26,162 bases of DNA. Source: Anaerolineaceae bacterium UBA2274 (GTDB lineage: Bacteria; Chloroflexota; Anaerolineae; Anaerolineales; Anaerolineaceae). A program made the translations under genes and the position numbers. The notes below the pieces were generated by a model. It had not been told where the DNA came from, did not search any database, and worked only from the letters and a program-made list of their open reading frames with translations. The stretch lies in the NCBI GenBank assembly GCA_002347705.1, contig DDWY01000001.1:1-26162 (forward strand), read 5' to 3'. Shown one piece after another: positions 8,963 through 16,432 of this stretch. Position 1 is the stretch's first letter. Every line of letters begins with the position of its first letter.

Positions 8963-10279
8963 ATGAAAAAAATTCTAAGCCTTATCCTCGTTCTTGTTGT
9001 TGCTTCAGTAACTTTTGGAGCAACTTACGCGAACACCAGTGTTCCGGGTGGACCTTTTGCTAGTTCCATCCAGATTCAAAACTTGGGCACTACTGAAGCC
9101 TCTGTTTCTATTCAATATGTCAACAACAGCGGTGGAGTTGCACTCACTACATCTCACACTATCGCTGCGAGTGATGTGCTTTCCATCTATGTTCCCGCAG
9201 AATCTGCTCTAGCTTCTGGCGAATATTCAGTTGTAGTCTCAGCTAACCAACCAGTTGCTGCAGTGTCCAACTTCAGTGATGCTGACAGTGGCGCTGCTTA
9301 TTCTGGCGCTACTGCTGGTGCTCTTAGTTGGGGCTTCCCAGCGGTGTATGACAACTACTATGGATATTACACAGAGATTTATGCCCAGAACGTAGCTCCT
9401 GCTCCCCAAGCAATAATTTTGGAAGTATACGCACCTGGAAGCGCAACTCCCGTTTATACCAATACGAAGAGTGCTGTACCGGTAAACGCATCTGTCAACT
9501 GGAGTCTCAAAGATTTGTCTCAATTAGCCAATAATGTGAGCTACTCTGCAATCGTAAGAGCCGACGGACAAATTGTTGCCATCGGTAATACTTGGGGTTC
9601 TGGTGCTGCTGCTGCCCAGCTATACTCCTATAATGGTTTCGCAAGCGGCGCAACGACATTTTATGTTCCTGCTCTGTATAAAGGTTACTATGGATGGAAT
9701 GCAGCCCTTTCCATCCAGAATGTCTCTGCAGCTGCTGCTGCCGTAACCGTCACTTATAGTGGTGGAACTGTCAAGAATTACACCATCCAACCAAAATCTT
9801 CCGTAGCGATTTATATTCCTGCTGAAGCTGCATTGCCCGCTGGTTTGATGAGTGCGACCGTAACCTCCGACCAGGATATCGCAGTATCTGTAAATATCTC
9901 GAACAACGCGAATCGCGCTGCTACTTACAATGGTGCCGCTGAAGCTACCACTAAGGTGTTTGCACCCAATGTAATGAAACGTTACTATAAGTACAGTTCT
10001 TCAGTAACTTGTCAGAACCTCGGTACTGTGGCTACAACCATGACCATTAGCTATGCTGCTGCACCCGGTGCGACTGAAACATCTGGCTCTATTGCTCCAG
10101 GAGCGAGCTGGGAAGTTTACTTGCCTTCAAAGACTGCTGTTCCGAATGGATATAACGCGGGCGCTACGATTGAAGCCGGTCAACCCATTGCGTGTATAAT
10201 TAACTCCAATATGGATGAAGCTCCAGAAAATACCCAAAGCATGGATCAATTGTTCTCCTACAATGGCGTAAATCAGTAA
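8963..10279 (+). CDS. Secreted four-repeat beta-rich surface protein
   Basis: A 438-residue exported protein of unknown role, probably a surface-layer, sheath or adhesive component. Residues 1-23 are a classical signal peptide. The mature part is four tandem repeats of about 100 residues (roughly 30-115, 125-215, 230-320, 335-425). Each repeat contains an I-x-x-QN strand, a V-x-V-x-Y strand, a PAExALPxG turn and a D-Q-x-I-A-x-x-x-N strand. Repeats are joined by linkers ending in YNG-like motifs, and the protein ends LFSYNGVNQ. Linkers contain Tyr clusters such as YYGYY. Composition is rich in Ala, Ser, Tyr and Val and almost free of Cys (two, both in repeat 4). Translation should be efficient: AAGGAG lies 7 nt before the ATG. 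A perfect terminator follows, so the gene is probably expressed as its own strong unit. No catalytic motif was seen. Confidence 0.8.
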   Translation: MKKILSLILVLVVASVTFGATYANTSVPGGPFASSIQIQNLGTTEASVSIQYVNNSGGVALTTSHTIAASDVLSIYVPAESALASGEYSVVVSANQPVAAVSNFSDADSGAAYSGATAGALSWGFPAVYDNYYGYYTEIYAQNVAPAPQAIILEVYAPGSATPVYTNTKSAVPVNASVNWSLKDLSQLANNVSYSAIVRADGQIVAIGNTWGSGAAAAQLYSYNGFASGATTFYVPALYKGYYGWNAALSIQNVSAAAAAVTVTYSGGTVKNYTIQPKSSVAIYIPAEAALPAGLMSATVTSDQDIAVSVNISNNANRAATYNGAAEATTKVFAPNVMKRYYKYSSSVTCQNLGTVATTMTISYAAAPGATETSGSIAPGASWEVYLPSKTAVPNGYNAGATIEAGQPIACIINSNMDEAPENTQSMDQLFSYNGVNQ

Positions 10280-10296
10280 CCACCTAAATCAAGTAC

Positions 10297-10334
10297 AATT
10301 AAGGAGGTCTTCACCGAAGACCTCCTTAATTTTT
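10297..10334 (+). terminator. Intrinsic terminator of the secreted repeat protein gene
   Basis: A perfect 16-bp stem (10297-10312 pairing with 10316-10331) with a 3-nt loop ACC, followed by T residues. It begins 18 nt after the stop codon. The stem holds AAGGAGG, which would be hidden in the hairpin. Confidence 0.9.
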
Positions 10335-10346
10335 GAAAGGTTAATC

Positions 10347-10952
10347 ATGCGCAAAATACAAATTACCAATTTTTTTTTCCTGGCGGCGATTCTTCTGGTC
10401 GCTTGTAATAACGTACCCCAGACTTCAATTCAACCGAACCTTACTTTGGTAATCACAACTAGTACTCCATCAACTTTGATTGAAAACGCATACCCAATCG
10501 ATGAAGAGTATGAAACCTATGTTGGCACTATTTACCCTCTGGGTCAAAAACCAGCTGAAACAATGACCGCTGTTGATTTAGATGGACCTACTCCTGCGCC
10601 TCAGAAGACCCCTGTGGCTAAGTCTGAAACAGCCGCAATTTTCGGTGTGTTGCATTCGTATTCGGATAAACTCCCTTTGCAAGGTGTAATGGTTTATGCA
10701 GCTGATGTTGTGGTGGTTGAGCCTTCTGGTGGCAAGGTCTATACCACTCAGGAAAAATCATCTCCTCAAGCTGCTACGGATATGATTGGACAATTCATGA
10801 TTACAGGCATCAAACCGGGGACTTATTACTTTATGATGGTGACACCTTTTGGAAACTACCCTCTTTATGATAAAGACAACAACACTTTCGAGCTGGAATT
10901 TAATGGAGGGGAAGTAATCAATTTTGGCGATGTATATGTCAATTGGCCTTAG
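10347..10952 (+). CDS. Lipoprotein with carboxypeptidase-regulatory-like (CnaB-type) domain
   Basis: A 201-residue protein probably anchored to the outer face of the membrane. A hydrophobic leader ends in the lipobox L-V-A-C with Cys20 as the lipidation site. A Thr/Pro-rich spacer (about 25-90) follows. The C-terminal domain (about 95-200) has the pattern I-x-G-x-V-x-x-x-x-x-x-P-L-x-G-V, then D-x-x-G-x-F-x-I-x-G-I-x-P-G-x-Y, typical of carboxypeptidase-regulatory-like or transthyretin-like beta-sandwich domains that act as binding or spacer modules. The start has GAAAGG upstream. The gene lies just after the terminator of the secreted repeat protein, so some read-through may feed it. Its 3' end overlaps the convergent minus-strand gene by 14 bp. 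Ligand unknown. Confidence 0.75.
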   Translation: MRKIQITNFFFLAAILLVACNNVPQTSIQPNLTLVITTSTPSTLIENAYPIDEEYETYVGTIYPLGQKPAETMTAVDLDGPTPAPQKTPVAKSETAAIFGVLHSYSDKLPLQGVMVYAADVVVVEPSGGKVYTTQEKSSPQAATDMIGQFMITGIKPGTYYFMMVTPFGNYPLYDKDNNTFELEFNGGEVINFGDVYVNWP

Positions 10953-11883
10953 GATTAATCTTGGCTATCATCAGTTTTGTGAACTGAATACTTAAAAAAG
11001 ACCACAACAAGTCAGCAACCAAAAAGATCACACGTACCTGCAGGATTACTAAGGCGACCTTCGCAGGTTCGATTTGATTTGTTAAGAGAGCAGATAAAGA
11101 AAAGTCGCGAATTAATGCCCCACTGGGGAAGAAGAAAAAAAACATCGAAATCGCACTGGAGAAGCACCAAACTGAAAAAGAGGATTTAAAGGTGACTAAA
11201 TCAGAGGATACAACATGAATTAAAAGCCAATGTAAAATCAACCCACCGGCAATCCAGCAGACTGTATAGAGAAGTATTATTCTTACAGCTGAATAGAAGG
11301 ATCTGATTTGTGATTCACCGTTCCTGTGTAAAAGCCTAGTCGTTATCCCCACTATGACAATAAAACCTATAATACCGAGATACGGGTTTATTGTAGTGGT
11401 ATATCCAATCAACCCAGTTAACATTAATGCCAACCACTCAGTAAGATTAGATTTTGAAACTGCCCTGTTTTCGTCAGGAAAATTATATTCATATAAACTT
11501 GATCTTCCAAGCCAATGCCACACACCACCCGGCAACCGTTTCATCAGGACAGTTTTAAAATATACGTGAGAATTAATCCAAAACCGTGAAAGGTTACCAT
11601 CAACAATAAGTGACCAGACAAGGTTCTGTAAAGACATTGAAACATAGTAAACCAAGAGACATCCCAAGAATATCCAGAGGAAAGACTTCCATTCCAGATT
11701 GCGAATTTCGTCCTTGCTCAAGTACAACAACCCAAGAGGATAAAGAATTGAAAAAATGCCCAAAACCATTGAAATACGAGGATTAGCGCGAAATCGTTTC
11801 AATTTTTCAATAAAGTTCAACAACCAATCGGACAGCTTAACCCTATCCATTTTTTCTTGCCACATAAGTGATATTTGTACCAA
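10939..11883 (-). CDS. Flippase-like membrane protein (LPG synthase TM / UPF0104-like)
   Basis: A polytopic membrane protein of up to 314 residues with about eight helices. It resembles the membrane part of lysylphosphatidylglycerol synthases and AglD-like proteins. The matching segments are the mid-protein F-K-T-V-L-M-K-R-L-P-G-G-V-W-H-W-x-G-R stretch and the late F-F-F-P-S-G-A-L-I-R-D-F-S-L-S-A-L-L stretch, which corresponds to the family's P-G-G-x-G-x-R-E motif. Such proteins are linked to moving or modifying lipid-linked intermediates, so a role in exporting the glycan made by its operon is plausible. It is the last gene of the minus-strand operon. The start is uncertain: 11883, 11865 or 11850 are all possible. 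The last leaves only an 8-bp overlap with the methyltransferase gene and a normal cytoplasmic N-terminus (MDRVKL). Confidence 0.65.
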   Translation of the reverse strand: MVQISLMWQEKMDRVKLSDWLLNFIEKLKRFRANPRISMVLGIFSILYPLGLLYLSKDEIRNLEWKSFLWIFLGCLLVYYVSMSLQNLVWSLIVDGNLSRFWINSHVYFKTVLMKRLPGGVWHWLGRSSLYEYNFPDENRAVSKSNLTEWLALMLTGLIGYTTTINPYLGIIGFIVIVGITTRLLHRNGESQIRSFYSAVRIILLYTVCWIAGGLILHWLLIHVVSSDLVTFKSSFSVWCFSSAISMFFFFFPSGALIRDFSLSALLTNQIEPAKVALVILQVRVIFLVADLLWSFLSIQFTKLMIAKINPKAN

Positions 11884-12793
11884 CCTTTAACCAATCTACA
11901 AGGCGAAGCGGCAGGAAAGTAAGCAAACGATATCCAAGACCGGAAGGACCCTTGGACAAAATTTTGTCTACAATCTTGGAATGTTTACGCTTGTTCCAAT
12001 ATTTTAGATCTAAAAAAAAAGTCCCATAGGAGCCTGTGAAACAGAAGCGGTTGGTGACGGTCAATCCATTATCCTTCAACGAGTTTCGGAGAAGTTCGTC
12101 AGGAAAAAGATGGAGATGTCGTGGAAGGTCATAACCTAACCATGAGTCCCTAAATATTTTCCGATCCAAGGCGGAAAGATTTGGTGTTGAAAATGCGAAG
12201 ACCCCATCCGGTTTAAGCAATCGGGAAACCTTTTCGATTGCATTGAATGGTTCAGCCAAATGTTCAAGGACATCCCACATCGAGATGACATCAAAAGCAT
12301 TATCCTGAACAGGATATTCCTCAAAAGTACTAGGAAAAACCGGTATGTTGAGATTATCACTGGTATAGCGCGCCATCTCCTTTACCGGTTCTACGCCAGA
12401 GAGCTCCCAGTGGCCTCGTTTTTTGGCGGCTTGAAGAACTAAACCACTACCACAGCCCACATCCAACCATGCGCCAGCTGGTTTATTTCTTTGCACAAGG
12501 TCCACTCTTTTTCTTGGGCCTAACGACAAGTTGAATTCTTGTAGTTTGCTTTGTTCTCTGGTTGTTTGAAGTGTATGGCATACATATCCGGGCTTGTAAA
12601 AATTAGATAGATTCTCCCAATCCAGCCGTGGGTTTTGACGTAGTAGTTTACAACCTTCGCATTCAACAAACTGAAATGTTCCCGGTAGATCCTCGAGAAG
12701 ATCGCCCCCGCGGATCATAACGTTTCCACCCTCTGATCCACAATAACAGCAGGGGTGATGCTTAAGTTGTGCAGCAATTTCAGTCATTATCAT
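11843..12793 (-). CDS. Class I SAM-dependent methyltransferase with N-terminal zinc-type Cys motif
   Basis: A 316-residue cytoplasmic methyltransferase, probably acting on a sugar nucleotide or glycan intermediate. Residues 15-50 carry CCYCG and CEGC pairs spaced like a small zinc ribbon, as in sugar C-methyltransferases. SAM motif I is LDVGCGSG near residue 112, and the later MWDVLEHL and LLKPDGVFAFSTPN segments are the usual motifs post I and IV. The C-terminal third (RHLHLFPDELLRNSLKDNGL) is common to the COG2227-type group. The start overlaps the upstream FAD-GT2 gene by 14 bp; ATG at 12793 or 12787 could be used. Substrate is unknown; O- or N-methylation cannot be ruled out. Confidence 0.85.
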   Translation of the reverse strand: MIMTEIAAQLKHHPCCYCGSEGGNVMIRGGDLLEDLPGTFQFVECEGCKLLRQNPRLDWENLSNFYKPGYVCHTLQTTREQSKLQEFNLSLGPRKRVDLVQRNKPAGAWLDVGCGSGLVLQAAKKRGHWELSGVEPVKEMARYTSDNLNIPVFPSTFEEYPVQDNAFDVISMWDVLEHLAEPFNAIEKVSRLLKPDGVFAFSTPNLSALDRKIFRDSWLGYDLPRHLHLFPDELLRNSLKDNGLTVTNRFCFTGSYGTFFLDLKYWNKRKHSKIVDKILSKGPSGLGYRLLTFLPLRLVDWLKVGTNITYVARKNG

Positions 12794-15017
12794 TTGAATT
12801 CCCGTATAGCAGTACAGAGAGGTCAGGATAAGTATCCAATGACTTACTGTTACCCGATTTGAGTCCCTGGAGATACTCTTTTAAGTACTTAATATTGGTA
12901 GGTTTTAGTAAAAAGTCCCTAATAATCAAGTACGATTGTTGGAAAAAACGCTCCGAACGTAAAAAATGACGTTTCATGAAGCGACCTGTACTTTCGCCCA
13001 TTTGACGCCAGTAAAAACCCATATCTTTTCGGGTAGTTTTAGACACTTTATGCCAAAGTAGCGCATCTGGGGCGGCCCATATGTTTAAACCGGCACTACG
13101 GAGACGTTCTGAATAGTCCCAATCCTCATAAAAAAAGAAAAACCCTTCGTCAAACAACCCCACATTTTCAAATGCACGTCTGTGAATTAATAAACCGCAT
13201 GTTGGCGCATATTCAATTTTGCGTGGCTTATCGAAATCGACATTCTTGCGTTTGTCCTTTAATAGAATCGTTGGAGGAAAACGACGGAAATATCCTCCGT
13301 CTGCCCAAACATCATTGCGAGATAAGGGTGCTGTCTTGGGCGGGTAGTAGCAAACTCTCGGCATGACAATGGCGCAATCATTATCCTGTTTAGCAACTTT
13401 TAACAACTCATTGATCATAGCTGTATCACTTACCGTATCGTTGTTCAAAATTAGTACATAATTAAAGCCATCTCGAAGCGCCTGGATAATTCCTTTGTTG
13501 AATCCGATAGGGACTCCAAAGTTACTTTCCAAAGCAAGGATTTCAACCAACGGATATTGCTTACGAACCTGCATTAAAGTATCGTCAGTAGAGCCGTTAT
13601 CCACTAAATAGATTTGATAGGGTCCACCTCCGATTTTTTCAAGTGAGGCTAGGCATTCTAGAGTATCAGAAACATTGTTATAACTCAATACGACGATCGC
13701 AATAGTGTTTGGAATAATATCTTCTGTGGCCATTTCCAAATCACTTCCTCTTTCTTCCAGCAGCATGCGTTTGACCAACTTTTTAGAGGCATCAATGATG
13801 TCGTCTACTTCGCGATGGATGAACTCAGCACTTCGACCAAGGATATAAACTCCTTGAATTTTTTGAATCTTGGACAAAGTTTCAGCAACAATTGTTTCAT
13901 AACCCACCTTATAAACCGGATAGGCATATTCTTCCCGAATAACAAGGCTATCCAATACATCTCTTTCTTTCAGATACCCAGAGCGTACCAAGTCAAAAAT
14001 TACCTTTTTGGATAAGTTTTCCTCTTCAGAAGTTACCTCAGCACATAAAACGGTTGTTTTTGGAGGGGCGTTATAATGACTCATGTGTTTGAATTCAACC
14101 ATGCGATTTATTGACATATCACTATCGATAAAATATACCCAATGATAAGGACCAGCTTCGGGTTTATCGATTAACAAGTACACAGCATCAACTTTTTGAA
14201 AACTGAGTGGCACATCTATTCCGAGCATTGATCCGGTAATAGTTAGTGGCAATGTGGATATGACAGCACTACAGTTATATGTCTTGGTTTGGCCGTTTTG
14301 TTGATATTGGATCGCAGCGACCTGTTCGTCTTTGCTTATGATACCAGTTACTTCCGCAGACATTATTACATCATGATTAACACCCCGAAAATAGGCATCG
14401 CAGATGGAACCATAGCCACCTTCAAGCGGGTAGTAAAAATAGGAAAAATATTTGCGAGATTTCCCGTCCATCTTCTTAAATGGGTTTACAAGTCGCGCTT
14501 TACGTTTAGCCCATGAAACTGAAATCTTGCTTGCTGGGATGCGGAACAATTTTTCAGTTGATGGCCGGAAAAAATTATTATGCATGGTTTTGCCATAGCG
14601 CGCAAGAATAAAGTCCTCAAAATTTTTTGTATCCTCTGTTGAAACTGTGGGACGGCTTAACTCTTTAATCAAACTCAACTTTTCGCTATTGGACAGTAAC
14701 GGGAGAAGTTCCATCGGATTGATTGGGTCATTGACCCAGTTCCTCTTGAGATAAAGCTTGCTTCGACGAATATGACGCAGCATAGGATTAAGCTGGAAAA
14801 CCGAGTGTAATACATCTTCATCATTGGTGAAGAACCGATGAGCAGCAAAATCACAAGTGAAGCCATGCCAGATAAAACTTCGGGCAAGACCCCCATAGTA
14901 TTCTTCACGTTCAAACACTTTTACTTCGAATCCGTTCTTCTTTAAATAATAGGCTGCTGAAAGCCCAGAAACTCCCGCTCCAAGAATAGCTATTTTTTTA
15001 GAAATCGATGTTGACAA
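12780..15017 (-). CDS. Fusion of FAD-dependent oxidoreductase and GT2 glycosyltransferase
   Basis: A 745-residue two-domain protein. Residues about 1-425 form an FAD-binding amine-oxidase/protoporphyrinogen-oxidase-like domain, related in pattern to UDP-galactopyranose-mutase-like proteins. It shows the dinucleotide motif GAGVSGLSAAYYL, the acidic ribose-binding Glu in VFEREEYYGG, the DFAAHRFF signature, and a C-terminal GRSAEFIHREVDDII helix. Residues about 437-720 are a GT2 transferase: IAIVVLSYNN, VDNGSTDD, the ILNNDT metal site (DxD-like) and the distal DEGFFFFYEDWDYSERLRSAG acceptor motif, typical of rhamnosyl/galactosyl transferases. The start is TTG: no ATG or GTG lies between it and an in-frame stop, and AGGAG lies 12 nt upstream. 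It follows the LuxR-Kelch stop by 15 bp, with the ribosome site touching that stop, so coupling is likely. The fusion suggests a sugar modified by the first domain is passed to the second; this is inference. Confidence 0.85.
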   Translation of the reverse strand: MSTSISKKIAILGAGVSGLSAAYYLKKNGFEVKVFEREEYYGGLARSFIWHGFTCDFAAHRFFTNDEDVLHSVFQLNPMLRHIRRSKLYLKRNWVNDPINPMELLPLLSNSEKLSLIKELSRPTVSTEDTKNFEDFILARYGKTMHNNFFRPSTEKLFRIPASKISVSWAKRKARLVNPFKKMDGKSRKYFSYFYYPLEGGYGSICDAYFRGVNHDVIMSAEVTGIISKDEQVAAIQYQQNGQTKTYNCSAVISTLPLTITGSMLGIDVPLSFQKVDAVYLLIDKPEAGPYHWVYFIDSDMSINRMVEFKHMSHYNAPPKTTVLCAEVTSEEENLSKKVIFDLVRSGYLKERDVLDSLVIREEYAYPVYKVGYETIVAETLSKIQKIQGVYILGRSAEFIHREVDDIIDASKKLVKRMLLEERGSDLEMATEDIIPNTIAIVVLSYNNVSDTLECLASLEKIGGGPYQIYLVDNGSTDDTLMQVRKQYPLVEILALESNFGVPIGFNKGIIQALRDGFNYVLILNNDTVSDTAMINELLKVAKQDNDCAIVMPRVCYYPPKTAPLSRNDVWADGGYFRRFPPTILLKDKRKNVDFDKPRKIEYAPTCGLLIHRRAFENVGLFDEGFFFFYEDWDYSERLRSAGLNIWAAPDALLWHKVSKTTRKDMGFYWRQMGESTGRFMKRHFLRSERFFQQSYLIIRDFLLKPTNIKYLKEYLQGLKSGNSKSLDTYPDLSVLLYGNSNDND

Positions 15018-15032
15018 TGTAAAAACTCGCTC

Positions 15033-16358
15033 CTAATTAGTAATTTGTGGCAACACAATTGTATAAACCGCCTGATACCGAACAACTTTTTCAGAGGGAT
15101 ATCCGTTAGAATCAACTCCACCTAAAAAGTAAACCTCACCATTAATACTTGTTAGTTGAGGTTTTTCAATTATAAGCATATTAGTTTTTTCGGTATAGGT
15201 GTACCATGAATTGGTCTGTGGTGTGTAGTTTCTCAACTCATATACTCCAGACTCGATAATCCCGAATACAAACAAACTTCCAGACACTTCTTGAGCACCA
15301 ATGAATTTGACATCGCTGTTGAGAGGCATTTGCTGTAGCCAAGGGTCTTCACCATCCATGTCTCGGATTGGGTCATAGACTTCGATGGAAAGGCAAGCCC
15401 CGTTGTTACATTCACCGCCCACCAAGATTATTCGTTCTCCGAGTGTGATTGCCCTGCCTCCAGACCTAGCAGTAGGTAAAGTACTCATCTCTTCCCACCT
15501 ATCTGAATCGGTATTGTAATGTAAAACAGTATCCCTGTTACCTTTACCATCCCAGCCGCCAAAAATGAACAATCTGCCTTCATAAGTGGAAATACCATAA
15601 TTTGCTAAAGAAAAAGGAAGCGATCTCTTACTGCTCCAGCTGTCTGTACGTGGATCGTATACCTCCAAGACATTCGTCAAAGTTCCATCACCCAATTGTC
15701 CACCAGGCACATATATCTTACCTCCAACAACAGCAGCACTGGCAAGCTCTACAGGGGTCGGTTTGGGTGCCATTGTTTCCCATAGATTTGAAGTCCTGGT
15801 AAAACGCTCTACTACTGCGCTTGTGCCCTCGTTGGTGTGACCTCCAATTGCATATATTGCATTATCCCAAGTGGCAATTGCCAAGAGGGTTCGAGGTGTT
15901 GGAATTGAAGGCATTTCGTACCAACGTTCTTGGCTAAAGGCATTTATGAACTGACTCGAAGTTGGTGTTGGGTCTGCAAATATATTCGAAGATCTAATCA
16001 AGAAAGAAAGCCCTGTTAGAAGCGCGAAAACAGCAAGAACAGTTGCCCACCAAAATTGTTTTAAAAACGGTGAGATTTTGCTGTGTTCGGGTTCTCTTTC
16101 ATGATACATCGGAACAAAAACTTGTACAGGTTCTGGTTTTGGTAATGGAGAATCGATTAGTTTGTGTTCGATTGCGTAAACAGTAGCTTCTGTACGCGAT
16201 GAAACCCCTAATTTTTTGAATACATTGTTAAGATGTACCTTTACTGTATTTATAGAAATAAACAACTCCTGGGCTATTTCCTTGTTGCTTTTGCCTTGTC
16301 CCAGTAGTTTTAGGATTTCACTTTCTCGTTCACTTAGGTTTATATTACCCATTATCAT
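15033..16358 (-). CDS. Membrane-anchored LuxR-type regulator with extracytoplasmic Kelch propeller
   Basis: A 441-residue one-component regulator. Residues 6-66 are a LuxR/GerE-type helix-turn-helix (LSERESEILKLLGQGKSNKE, then INTVKVHLNNVFKKLGV) that should bind DNA in the cytoplasm. A proline-rich linker leads to one membrane helix at residues 101-121. Residues about 140-435 are five to six Kelch-type beta-propeller blades, each with a GG pair after a hydrophobic strand and a W or Y near the blade end (IYAIGGHTNEG, IYVPGGQLGDG, LFIFGGWDGKG, IILVGGECNNG, VYFLGGVDSNG). The propeller should lie outside the membrane and could bind a glycan or protein. There is no receiver domain. It is the first gene of the operon leading to the FAD-GT2 fusion, methyltransferase and flippase-like genes, so it may control them in response to envelope state. 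Ligand and targets are unknown. Confidence 0.85.
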   Translation of the reverse strand: MIMGNINLSERESEILKLLGQGKSNKEIAQELFISINTVKVHLNNVFKKLGVSSRTEATVYAIEHKLIDSPLPKPEPVQVFVPMYHEREPEHSKISPFLKQFWWATVLAVFALLTGLSFLIRSSNIFADPTPTSSQFINAFSQERWYEMPSIPTPRTLLAIATWDNAIYAIGGHTNEGTSAVVERFTRTSNLWETMAPKPTPVELASAAVVGGKIYVPGGQLGDGTLTNVLEVYDPRTDSWSSKRSLPFSLANYGISTYEGRLFIFGGWDGKGNRDTVLHYNTDSDRWEEMSTLPTARSGGRAITLGERIILVGGECNNGACLSIEVYDPIRDMDGEDPWLQQMPLNSDVKFIGAQEVSGSLFVFGIIESGVYELRNYTPQTNSWYTYTEKTNMLIIEKPQLTSINGEVYFLGGVDSNGYPSEKVVRYQAVYTIVLPQITN

Positions 16359-16375
16359 CTACTTTGCAATTATCC

Positions 16376-16381
16376 ATTATA
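16376..16381 (-). promoter_or_regulatory. Candidate -10 box for the LuxR-Kelch glycan operon
   Basis: TATAAT reads on the minus strand, ending 18 nt before the ATG at 16358, which gives a leader of only about 10 nt. No consensus -35 is seen. Confidence 0.45.
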
Positions 16382-16389
16382 AAGCAATC

Positions 16390-16412
16390 AAGCCGCGTGA
16401 CTCTAGCGGCTT
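16390..16412 (-). terminator. Candidate terminator of the M23-type peptidase gene
   Basis: Arms AAGCCGC (16390-16396) and GCGGCTT (16406-16412) with a 9-nt loop lie 20 bp after the stop of the minus-strand peptidase gene. The following T-tract on the minus strand is short and runs into the TATAAT box of the next operon. The hairpin might instead be an operator for that promoter. Confidence 0.45.
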
Positions 16413-16432
16413 ACACGGAATTCATTTTTTGC

